This document shows, piece after piece, positions 22,216 to 28,510 of a DNA stretch of 35,621 nucleotides. Where the stretch lies: NCBI GenBank assembly GCA_017539425.1, contig JAFYHA010000059.1, positions 1 to 35,621 on the forward strand. The letters are read 5' to 3'. The position numbers and the translations under genes are program-made. Origin of the DNA: Clostridia bacterium (GTDB lineage Bacteria; Bacillota; Clostridia; Oscillospirales; CAG-272). The first letter of the stretch is position 1; every line of letters begins with the position of its first letter. The notes beneath the pieces were generated by a model. The model was not told the origin of the DNA, made no database searches, and worked only from the letters and a program-made list of their open reading frames with translations.

Positions 22216-23385
22216 TTATTCTTCCTCCACGTTCTCTGCGGCGTAGTCTGTGACGGTCCCGTCCAGTTCGAGAAATCCCATGGGTGTACCCAGTAAGTTT
22301 TTCTGGCGTATGTCGCGCAGCCTGACGTGCGAGGCCGTCGCGCCACCGTCGATCCGCAAGAGAGGAGTCGGGAAAGTGCGCTCTTCCCGGTAGACGCCGC
22401 TGATGCGCAGTCCTGTGATGTCGACACCGCTCTGCACCCACAGAAGGGGATAGAAGCCCCCCTGTACGTCCGCCGTTCCCTGACAGGCGCAGGCGGCAAC
22501 GTTTTCAATTGTAATGTTTTCCATGACGCCCCGTTCCTCCGGGCCTCCATGGTATTTGGTCAGTCCGATGCAGTACACGTAAAAGCTGCCGAAGACGTTG
22601 CGGATGGTCACGTTATTCACGGGATATCCGTGCGAAAGGATCCGGACCGCGCTGTGCGAGCCGCACGCATAGATCCCGTCTACCAGAATGTTTTCGATCG
22701 GTCCGTACAGACCGTCATCGGCGGTCAGCGCGACCAGATCGTCGTGGCAGGCGCCCATGAGATTGGTGATCGAGCCGTTTTTGCAGTTGCCTTCCACATG
22801 GATGCCGTCCATGTTCCACAGTTTCGGGCTTCCTTCGGTGTAGTCGAAGAAAATGTCGCGCACCGTGAAATCTTCCATGTAGCCCATCTGTACCCCGAAA
22901 ACCACGGGGTTCTTGATCGTGACGTTCTGCAGGACGAAGCGCCGGACCCTGCAAAAACGCATGCAGTGTCCCACATATACGTTCCGGTTGAACGATTTCA
23001 GCCCGGCGATGTGTTTGGTCTGGTATTCTTCCCGCCGTACCCCGCAGTTATCGTACAGGGTTTTTCCGTTTTCATCCGGAAAATGGAACGGATTCGGACG
23101 CTGGCTGCTGTGGTTCATGTCCCAGATCCCGCCGTCTATGCAGATGCTCTCGCCGAACGTGTCGAAATCGTCGTTTTCGAGCATGACGCAGTTCGCGCCC
23201 GGGGTCAGCCGGACGGTCGTAAACCGGCCCAAGTGCAGGGACTGCCGGGAGTGGATCTTCAGCGTGCGGCTGATCATATAGCATTCCTTCGGGGCAGGGA
23301 GAACGATCTCCGCTTTCCCGGAGTCGAGCATTTCCTGAATGGCCGGATAATCGTCATCGATCCCGTTTCCGTATAAAACTGCCAT
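22216..23385 (-). CDS. GH28-like (polygalacturonase-type) parallel beta-helix protein, probably cytoplasmic
   Basis: A 389-residue protein starting with GNGIDDDYPAIQEMLDSG and VLPAPKECYMI, the usual opening of pectate-lyase/GH28 beta-helices. Residues that resemble the GH28 catalytic set follow: NMDG (191-194, compare NTDG), HDD (214-216, compare QDD/DD) and GSHSAVRI (242-249, compare GHG). There is no signal peptide or lipobox, so it should act inside the cell on imported oligosaccharides. The true substrate is unknown; fit to GH28 is partial, so a lyase or epimerase-like use of the fold is possible. The ATG has GGGAGGA 6 bases upstream. The gene lies between two dehydrogenase-like genes and the secreted beta-helix lipoprotein in the operon. 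Confidence 0.82.
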   Translation of the reverse strand: MAVLYGNGIDDDYPAIQEMLDSGKAEIVLPAPKECYMISRTLKIHSRQSLHLGRFTTVRLTPGANCVMLENDDFDTFGESICIDGGIWDMNHSSQRPNPFHFPDENGKTLYDNCGVRREEYQTKHIAGLKSFNRNVYVGHCMRFCRVRRFVLQNVTIKNPVVFGVQMGYMEDFTVRDIFFDYTEGSPKLWNMDGIHVEGNCKNGSITNLMGACHDDLVALTADDGLYGPIENILVDGIYACGSHSAVRILSHGYPVNNVTIRNVFGSFYVYCIGLTKYHGGPEERGVMENITIENVAACACQGTADVQGGFYPLLWVQSGVDITGLRISGVYREERTFPTPLLRIDGGATASHVRLRDIRQKNLLGTPMGFLELDGTVTDYAAENVEEE

Positions 23386-23403
23386 GGCGTTCCTCCCGGA
23401 TCT

Positions 23404-24240
23404 CTAGTTTTGGCTATTTGCAAGGGCGATCCATTCGCCCGGTGTTTCGCAGCCGCGAAGGACTGCCTCGCGGATGCGCATGACTTCAAGTGTTTCCCAC
23501 GGATCGAAGGATTTCTCTCCTGTGTCGAAGAAATGGAGGATGTCCCGGATCAGTTCGGGAAAATAGGCGGAACGGATCTCTGAAAACTGCTCGCTCCCCG
23601 CGTACTGTCCGAGGACCGAAAAGGGGAGCGGGTTTGCGTAGAGCATTGTAGCTTCTTTTTCATTCGGATACCGCAGGCGGATGAGATATTCTCCTTTTTG
23701 CCGGTCCACGCGCAAGGCTTCCGCCCGGCACTGCATCACTTTCACGACCATTTCGATCTGGTGGATGATGTATTCCCCTATGGAGGAGCCCCCGCCCGTC
23801 GTGACAAGGGAATCCGTGCCTGCATACGGGACAAGCTCGGATGCATAGCGAAGAGCGGACGTGGAAAAGAACTCCGTGCCGTATGCTTTGGCGCACGCAA
23901 TAATCTGCTTGGCGGTCGCAAGATCCGGCGCAAACGTTTTGTCGATGTAGGTTTTTTTGCCAAAGGGCAGCACCCGGCGCGCATATTCCAGGTGCTTTTC
24001 GGGATCTGAAGGGGCCAGGATTAGGATATAGTCCGCTTTTTCGCACAGTTCTTCGAGCGAGTTGCATTTTTGCGCGCCGAATTTTTGGCACCACCAGTCG
24101 GCGGAATCACTCTGTTCCGCCCAGCCATAGGCGACTGCAAAGTCGCTGTCCGTTTCCCGGTTGATTTGCTCGATCCAGCCCGGATAGTTGTCCGCGTGCC
24201 ATTCGTTGAGGTAGTAGTCGGCAAATCCTATTGTTTTCAT
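23404..24240 (-). CDS. Short Gfo/Idh/MocA-like protein lacking the usual nucleotide-binding loop
   Basis: A 278-residue protein related to the Gfo/Idh/MocA dehydrogenases in its middle (KADYILILAPSDPEKHLEYA; KKTYIDKTFAP at ~95-105, equivalent to the EKP motif, with Asp100-Lys101-Thr102). The N-terminus begins MKTIGFADYYLNEWHADNYP, where a normal member would have a GxGxxA dinucleotide loop. The protein is also shorter than the usual 330-380. It may still bind nucleotide in another way or act as a partner subunit. The start overlaps the stop of the preceding dehydrogenase by ATGA, so the two are translationally coupled and probably made in equal amounts. Substrate unknown. Confidence 0.8.
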   Translation of the reverse strand: MKTIGFADYYLNEWHADNYPGWIEQINRETDSDFAVAYGWAEQSDSADWWCQKFGAQKCNSLEELCEKADYILILAPSDPEKHLEYARRVLPFGKKTYIDKTFAPDLATAKQIIACAKAYGTEFFSTSALRYASELVPYAGTDSLVTTGGGSSIGEYIIHQIEMVVKVMQCRAEALRVDRQKGEYLIRLRYPNEKEATMLYANPLPFSVLGQYAGSEQFSEIRSAYFPELIRDILHFFDTGEKSFDPWETLEVMRIREAVLRGCETPGEWIALANSQN

Positions 24241-25304
24241 GATTCTACCAATATTTCTTTGTGCTCTCTGGAGGACTGATACAGCACGTCCAAAAGTTTT
24301 GCGGTTTGCAGCACGTTCTCGATGTTGTTCCGGTCTTTTTCCATGGTGCGGATCGAGCGGATGAATCCGACGCTTTCGTTCTGGTACATGTCCGTGATCT
24401 CATAATCGGGCTCGATTCTCTCGAGGGTCTTCGCATCCCAAAATGTGAATTTTCCCCCGTAATCCAGTCTCGCGCCTCCCTTGTCGCCGAGAAAGTCGAT
24501 GTACATCTCCTGCCGGTCCACGTTTTGCGCCCAGGCGCCGTTGAAGGAGATGCTGGCCCGGTCGGTACGGATATAGCCCGTGATGAAGTCTTCGACGTCG
24601 TTGGTCCCGTTTTCAATATCCTTGGTATCTTCGGCCCACATTCCGTAGTATTTGTAATCCTGCATGTTTTTCGCAGTCTCGCTGTAGGCGTCGCAGGTCA
24701 CGTTCTTGAGTTTCGCGTTCCCTAGGATGTAGAGGATGAGATCGAAGAAATGAACGCCCCAGTCGATCAGAACGCCTCCGCCGGACTGCGATTTTGTGGT
24801 GAATGCTCCGCCGAGCCCCGGAATGGAGCGGAAACTCCGGAACGAGCAGTATACGTGGTACAACTGTCCGAATCTTCCTTCTTCCGCGTACTGCTTTAAT
24901 AGTTCGATCGAGCGGTTGTAGCGGTTGCAGACCCCGATGTTGAGCATCTTTTTACGCGCCTCCGCTTCTTTCGCCATGGCGCAGGAGAGGTCGTAGTTGA
25001 CCGTGATCGGTTTTTCGCAGAAGACATGTTTTCCGGCTTTGAGCGCGTCCATCGTGATGGTGTAGTGCGCGTAATTGGGGGTCAGCACATAGACCGCTTC
25101 GACCTCTTTGTCCGACAGGACTTTATGGTAATCCGTTTCGGTGTTCTCGATGAAGGGGAAATCTTCCTTCAGTTTCTCCGCTTTTTCGGGGATGATGTCG
25201 CAGGCCCACTTGACGCGGATGTCTTTCATTCTGGAAAAGGCGGGCAGATGTGCGTTTCGTGCGATCCTGCCACATCCTATGACCGCTAGAACTGTCGTTT
25301 TCAT
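24237..25304 (-). CDS. Gfo/Idh/MocA-family NAD(P)-dependent oxidoreductase
   Basis: A 355-residue cytoplasmic dehydrogenase of typical length. The Rossmann loop GCGRIA is at 10-15, the catalytic-region motif CEKPIT is at 96-101 (Lys98), and GGGVLIDWGVHFFDLI at ~175-190 contains Asp181 and His185 at the usual active-site helix. Members oxidise or reduce sugars, inositols or sugar acids with NAD(P); substrate is not deducible from sequence alone. Start: ATG 25304 with AGGAG 5 bases upstream. It is the first gene of the operon that runs into the short paralogue, the GH28-like protein and the beta-helix lipoprotein. The promoter upstream carries the 44-bp element also found before the solute-binding protein. 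Confidence 0.93.
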   Translation of the reverse strand: MKTTVLAVIGCGRIARNAHLPAFSRMKDIRVKWACDIIPEKAEKLKEDFPFIENTETDYHKVLSDKEVEAVYVLTPNYAHYTITMDALKAGKHVFCEKPITVNYDLSCAMAKEAEARKKMLNIGVCNRYNRSIELLKQYAEEGRFGQLYHVYCSFRSFRSIPGLGGAFTTKSQSGGGVLIDWGVHFFDLILYILGNAKLKNVTCDAYSETAKNMQDYKYYGMWAEDTKDIENGTNDVEDFITGYIRTDRASISFNGAWAQNVDRQEMYIDFLGDKGGARLDYGGKFTFWDAKTLERIEPDYEITDMYQNESVGFIRSIRTMEKDRNNIENVLQTAKLLDVLYQSSREHKEILVES

Positions 25305-25332
25305 ACAAACTCCTGGTACATGTATTGTTGGT

Positions 25333-25347
25333 CGACCGCTTTGCGGT
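25333..25347. repeat. 15-bp inverted repeat in the operon leader
   Basis: GACCGC-TTT-GCGGTC is perfect. It lies between the -10 box of the - strand operon and its first gene, so it could be a repressor site or a small leader hairpin. Confidence 0.5.
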
Positions 25348-25354
25348 CATACCG

Positions 25355-25383
25355 ATTATACTATGGCCTCTTGGGGGTGTAAA
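25355..25383 (-). promoter_or_regulatory. Promoter of the four-gene oxidoreductase/beta-helix operon
   Basis: On the - strand, TTTACA (25378-25383) and TATAAT (25355-25360) are 17 bases apart. The -35 box forms the promoter-proximal end of the 44-bp shared element. Confidence 0.75.
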
Positions 25384-25420
25384 TGTTCTGAACTGACCAA
25401 AAACATATCCCTATTTGCCA
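25377..25420 (-). promoter_or_regulatory. 44-bp shared upstream element, copy 1 (- strand)
   Basis: Read on the - strand it begins TGGCAAATAGGGATATG and ends AGAACATTTACAC. It matches copy 2 (26504-26547, + strand) at 42 of 44 bases and ends in the -35 box of the operon promoter. Its position directly upstream of and overlapping -35 is typical of an AraC-family activator site. Confidence 0.75.
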
Positions 25421-25468
25421 TGCTTTTGCAGTCGGTTCTGCTATCACTCGCTTGGCCCGGTTTTGCGC

Positions 25469-25497
25469 TTGACAGGCACTGCGGAAAGCACTATAAT
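25469..25497 (+). promoter_or_regulatory. Promoter of the first AraC-family gene
   Basis: TTGACA (25469-25474) and TATAAT (25492-25497), both exact consensus, are spaced by 17 bases. This predicts steady expression of the regulator. Confidence 0.85.
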
Positions 25498-25536
25498 GGG
25501 CTTGCGGTCCGGTCGGACCGGTTTGAGGAGCGAAAA

Positions 25537-26403
25537 ATGGGACAGCTGTTGTATCATTACGAAAAGTTCTTTGTGGACCCTGTTTCATACGGGCAGATCA
25601 GCCTCTTGCAGCTTGGGACTTCTCACTGCAAGTCCGGAGCTGTGATCAGCGAGCATGCCCACTGGGACTATTTTGAACTGACCGTCGTCACTTCCGGAGA
25701 AGGGATCGTCGAGACAAACGGGATTTCCGTTCCCGTAAAAAGGGACGACATCTATGTTTCTTTCCCCCTTGACCGCCACAGGATCAGCGTTCCGGACAAT
25801 ACCACGATGCATTACGACTTTTTCGCCTTTTTCGTGCATGACACCGAACTATTCGGCGAGCTACAGAATATCATTTTGCAGTACGGGGATCCCACGAAAC
25901 GGGTGATCAAAAACGGGCAGCTCAAGCAGCTCGTCTCGTCTGCCATCTATGAAATGAGCGAAGACAAGATGCTGAAATCCGCCTACCTGGAAACACTTTT
26001 CAGGCAGATCGTCATACAGATCATACGCTCTTTCAGCAACCAGTCCTCCACGGCGGCGGTGCCGGTGAACAAGGACGAGCTGTGCTACCAGATCATGGGC
26101 TACATCACGGCGAACATTTACTCCATCCGGTCCCTGCAGCAGATCACCGAGGAACTGAAATACGACTATACGTATCTGTCCAAGGTCTTCAAGAAGAACA
26201 CCTCGCAGACCATATCGGACTACTACAACCTCCGGCGGCTCGAAACCGCCTGCACCCTGATCCGGGAGACCGATCTCAGTTTTACCCAGATCGCGGCCAA
26301 ACTGAACTATTCGTCGGTCTATTCGTTCAGCAAGGCGTTCAAGAAGCATTATCGCATCGCGCCGATGGATTACCGCAAGAGCGTGCTTGCCGAGCGGAGC
26401 TGA
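25537..26403 (+). CDS. AraC-family transcriptional regulator (module 1)
   Basis: A 288-residue regulator with an N-terminal cupin-like ligand domain (SEHAHWDYFELTVV, then a glycine turn SGEG and a DIYVSFPLDRHRI strand) and a C-terminal double helix-turn-helix of AraC type (~190-285; LQQITEELKYDYTYLSKVFK and FTQIAAKLNYSSVYSFSKAF). It should bind DNA in response to a sugar-like metabolite. The ATG at 25537 is chosen because GAGGAG is 6 bases upstream and a consensus promoter lies just before; the open frame extends further upstream through the promoters. It is divergent from the oxidoreductase/beta-helix operon and parallel to the solute-binding gene. Both of those promoters carry the same 44-bp element, the likely binding site. 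Confidence 0.93.
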   Translation: MGQLLYHYEKFFVDPVSYGQISLLQLGTSHCKSGAVISEHAHWDYFELTVVTSGEGIVETNGISVPVKRDDIYVSFPLDRHRISVPDNTTMHYDFFAFFVHDTELFGELQNIILQYGDPTKRVIKNGQLKQLVSSAIYEMSEDKMLKSAYLETLFRQIVIQIIRSFSNQSSTAAVPVNKDELCYQIMGYITANIYSIRSLQQITEELKYDYTYLSKVFKKNTSQTISDYYNLRRLETACTLIRETDLSFTQIAAKLNYSSVYSFSKAFKKHYRIAPMDYRKSVLAERS

Positions 26404-26434
26404 AATCGCTGTCCAAAAGGCGCAAATCGAACAG

Positions 26435-26484
26435 AAGGCTGTTTCGCGGCTGTGCTTGGCAGGGCGGTGAAACGGCCTTTTTTT
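26435..26484 (+). terminator. Terminator after the first AraC-family gene
   Basis: AAGGCTGTTTCGC (26435-26447) pairs with GTGAAACGGCCTT (26467-26479) with G-T pairs, followed by a run of T. It isolates the regulator transcript from the inducible binding-protein promoter. Confidence 0.7.
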
Positions 26485-26503
26485 GTCGGGTCGGACGGAG
26501 CCG

Positions 26504-26547
26504 TGGCAAATAGGGATATGTTTTTGGTCGGTTTAGAACATTTACAC
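26504..26547 (+). promoter_or_regulatory. 44-bp shared upstream element, copy 2 (+ strand)
   Basis: Differs from copy 1 at two of 44 positions and ends in TTTACA, the -35 box of the solute-binding gene. A partial repeat of its start (GGCAAATGGGG, 26549-26559) follows in the spacer. Copies 1 and 2 face away from each other around araC. Confidence 0.75.
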
Positions 26548-26570
26548 GGGCAAATGGGGTATAGTACAAT
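26541..26570 (+). promoter_or_regulatory. Promoter of the first solute-binding gene
   Basis: TTTACA (26541-26546) and TACAAT (26565-26570) are 18 bases apart, weaker than the araC promoter and so consistent with a need for an activator. The leader is about 90 bases. Confidence 0.65.
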
Positions 26571-26668
26571 CGCGTTGACGGAGGCGAGAGGCCGTTCGGC
26601 GCCGTGTTTTCCGGTGTGTCCGGCTGCGGTTTTGCCCCCGCAGGAACTTTGTTTTATGGGGGTGTAGC

Positions 26669-28201
26669 ATGAAAAAACTGCAGATCCTGGCCTTTTTCCT
26701 GGCTTTACTGCTGCTACTTTCCGCTTTTGCGGGCTGCGGCAAGACGGATGATTCGGAAAAAGGCGAGACCGAAAACGGTTCGGAGACTGCTGCACAGTCC
26801 GGCAGTCCCGAAACGGAGAGCCAAAACAGGGAGACTGAAACGGATGCCGGAAACACATTGGCTGTTCCCGATAAAAAGTACGGCAGGGAGTTCAAGATCC
26901 TGACTTGCCCGGGGGAAAACGAGACGACCAAGATGTACTGGGTCCATGCCGGCTTCAACCAGCTGAACGGAGATCAGGTGAACGACCAGCTCGTCGACCG
27001 GAATAATTACATCAACGAAAAACTGGGCGTGAACATGGTCGTGGACACGCGTGGGAAACTGACTGACACCTCCGCTATGCAGAATGCGGTGAGTTCAGGC
27101 GAGGACGACGTCCAGCTCGGCATCTGGATCGACCGGTTTGCGCTGAATCTCGCGATGAATGGAATGGTCTCGCCGGTCAGCGAGCTGGAGCGGTACTATG
27201 TGAACCTGCAGAATCCCTGGTGGTACCAGACCATGAACAAGGAACTCACGCTGGGCGGGGACTTGTATTTTGCAGCAGGCTATTTCAACATCGACCTATT
27301 CGGCGGCATGCACGTTCTGGCTTTCAACAAGGATATGGTCAATGATTATGCTCTGGACGACCCTTATGAACTGGTTGCGGAAGGCAAATGGACGATGGAA
27401 AACATGCTTTCCATGATGCAGATCGTAAGTACCGAAGCGGAGCCCCGGGACGGCGAGCGTATTTGGGGGGCTGTTTACGACAACACATTTTGGACTAACA
27501 ACTTCATTACGGTATCAGGCGAGAACTACATCAAGAAGAATCAGGATGATCTGCCGTATCTTGCCGTGATAGGGAACGAAAGACTGTTCGATATCTTCTC
27601 TATGATCGTAGAGGATCTCAGCAATAACCAGATTGCGGATTCCAGGCTGGCACAGACGAAATACAACGTCGGACATGTGTATGAGAACGTCATCAACATG
27701 TTCGCCAACGAGGTGGCTCTTTTTGCGGGCACTGCGCCCGTGTATCTGGACCGAATGCGGGGTTCCAATATGGATTACGGCGTAGCTCCGTTCCCGACGT
27801 ATGAGGAAAAGCAGCCTGGCGACCCCTACAGCTCGTATATCACCGGTGTGGTAGCGCACTTCGTGCCCAGCTCCGTCCGGGATTACGAGATGGTCAGTGC
27901 AGTGCTGGAGACTATGGCTTATCTGTCCTGGAAGAATATCATTCCGTCCTATGTGGAAAAGGTCCTGGAGATCAAAAACGTGCGGGACGAAGAAAGCGGC
28001 GATATGCTGCGGATGCTCGATCGGAATCGGGTTTTGGAACTGGGACAGACGTATTGGTACGATGCTGTCATCGCGGACGTGATCTTGAAGGTGTTGGATA
28101 GTCCGGGCAGATTCGTTTCCGCATTTACCGCTGCGCAGGAATCCATTGAGAAAGTGCTGGACGATACGGTCGTGGCTTTCGAACGGATCCGCAATAAGTA
28201 A
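26669..28201 (+). CDS. Extracellular solute-binding lipoprotein (ABC importer type), module 1
   Basis: A 510-residue lipoprotein with signal MKKLQILAFFLALLLLLSAF and lipobox AGC (Cys23), a Ser/Glu/Thr-rich tether (~28-62), then a fold of the family 1 sugar-binding type. Typical features are NRNNYINEKLGVN, a Trp/Tyr-rich binding region (NPWWYQTMNKE), LAFNKDMVNDY and GKWTMENML. It would bind an oligosaccharide at the outer membrane face and deliver it to an ABC permease. No permease or ATPase gene is nearby, so it must use components encoded elsewhere. The ATG has a GGGGG ribosome site (26658-26662) 6 bases upstream. Control by the adjacent AraC protein is inferred from the shared 44-bp element. 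Confidence 0.9.
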   Translation: MKKLQILAFFLALLLLLSAFAGCGKTDDSEKGETENGSETAAQSGSPETESQNRETETDAGNTLAVPDKKYGREFKILTCPGENETTKMYWVHAGFNQLNGDQVNDQLVDRNNYINEKLGVNMVVDTRGKLTDTSAMQNAVSSGEDDVQLGIWIDRFALNLAMNGMVSPVSELERYYVNLQNPWWYQTMNKELTLGGDLYFAAGYFNIDLFGGMHVLAFNKDMVNDYALDDPYELVAEGKWTMENMLSMMQIVSTEAEPRDGERIWGAVYDNTFWTNNFITVSGENYIKKNQDDLPYLAVIGNERLFDIFSMIVEDLSNNQIADSRLAQTKYNVGHVYENVINMFANEVALFAGTAPVYLDRMRGSNMDYGVAPFPTYEEKQPGDPYSSYITGVVAHFVPSSVRDYEMVSAVLETMAYLSWKNIIPSYVEKVLEIKNVRDEESGDMLRMLDRNRVLELGQTYWYDAVIADVILKVLDSPGRFVSAFTAAQESIEKVLDDTVVAFERIRNK

Positions 28202-28219
28202 GGTTATAATGGAATTGTG

Positions 28220-28268
28220 AAAACAGGCGGCTCATGCACGGCTTTTGCTGTGTGTGCGCCGCCTGTTT
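28220..28268 (+). terminator. Terminator after the first solute-binding gene
   Basis: AAAACAGGCGGC...GCACGGC (28220-28242) pairs with GCTGTGTGTGCGCCGCCTGTTTT (28247-28267) with minor mismatches and ends in T residues. Confidence 0.75.
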
Positions 28269-28398
28269 TGTAGCACTTGGGAATCTGCTTGACATTATCT
28301 AACAAATCGGTTACTCTCTTAAGCCATGTACATTTGAACTGAATTGCGCCATAATAGGAGCAGGCAAGACAGTTTTCATAATCAGGTGCACAAAACAA
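28269..28398. other. Gene-free, AT-richer spacer
   Basis: No convincing gene. A TTGACA at 28289-28294 with TACTCT 17 bases on (28312-28317) could be a weak + strand promoter. A 70-codon - strand frame (28204-28416) runs through the neighbouring terminators and is not supported. Confidence 0.4.
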
Positions 28399-28447
28399 AG
28401 AAAAATGCTTTTCCAAACTGATGACAGTATACGGAAAAGCATTTTCT
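28399..28447 (-). terminator. Terminator downstream of the tRNA-Thr 3' fragment and second solute-binding gene
   Basis: AGAAAAATGCTTTTCC (28399-28414) pairs with GGAAAAGCATTTTCT (28433-28447). On the - strand a T-rich stretch follows. It begins 14 bases past the tRNA fragment's 3' end, as the terminator of the intact tRNA-Thr does (16 bases), so it may be a retained tRNA terminator. Confidence 0.7.
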
Positions 28448-28461
28448 GTATTGAGTTTGAG

Positions 28462-28510
28462 AGCTGGTGAAAGGATTTGAACCTTCGACCTGCTGATTAC
28501 GAATCAGCTG
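28462..28510 (-). pseudogene. 3' half of a tRNA-Thr(CGT), candidate attachment-site copy
   Basis: On the - strand this matches 45 of 49 bases of the intact tRNA-Thr 3' half (32204-32252), including the anticodon arm with CGT, the variable loop, the T arm and the acceptor 3' strand. The first 27 bases on that strand are identical. Two of the four differences are a compensated T-stem pair (A-U to G-C), so the fragment comes from a genuine tRNA variant, not from random decay. The 5' half is missing; in its place is the end of the solute-binding gene, whose TGA stop (28504-28506) lies inside the fragment. Confidence 0.85.

Noticed and set aside
25141..25536. N-terminal extension of the first AraC-family protein
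   Set aside because: The extra 132 codons read through both divergent promoters and antisense into the neighbouring oxidoreductase; ATG 25537 has a perfect ribosome site.
28204..28416. 70-codon - strand frame with several cysteines
   Set aside because: It runs through the terminator of the first solute-binding gene and into a second terminator, and has no ribosome site or promoter of its own.
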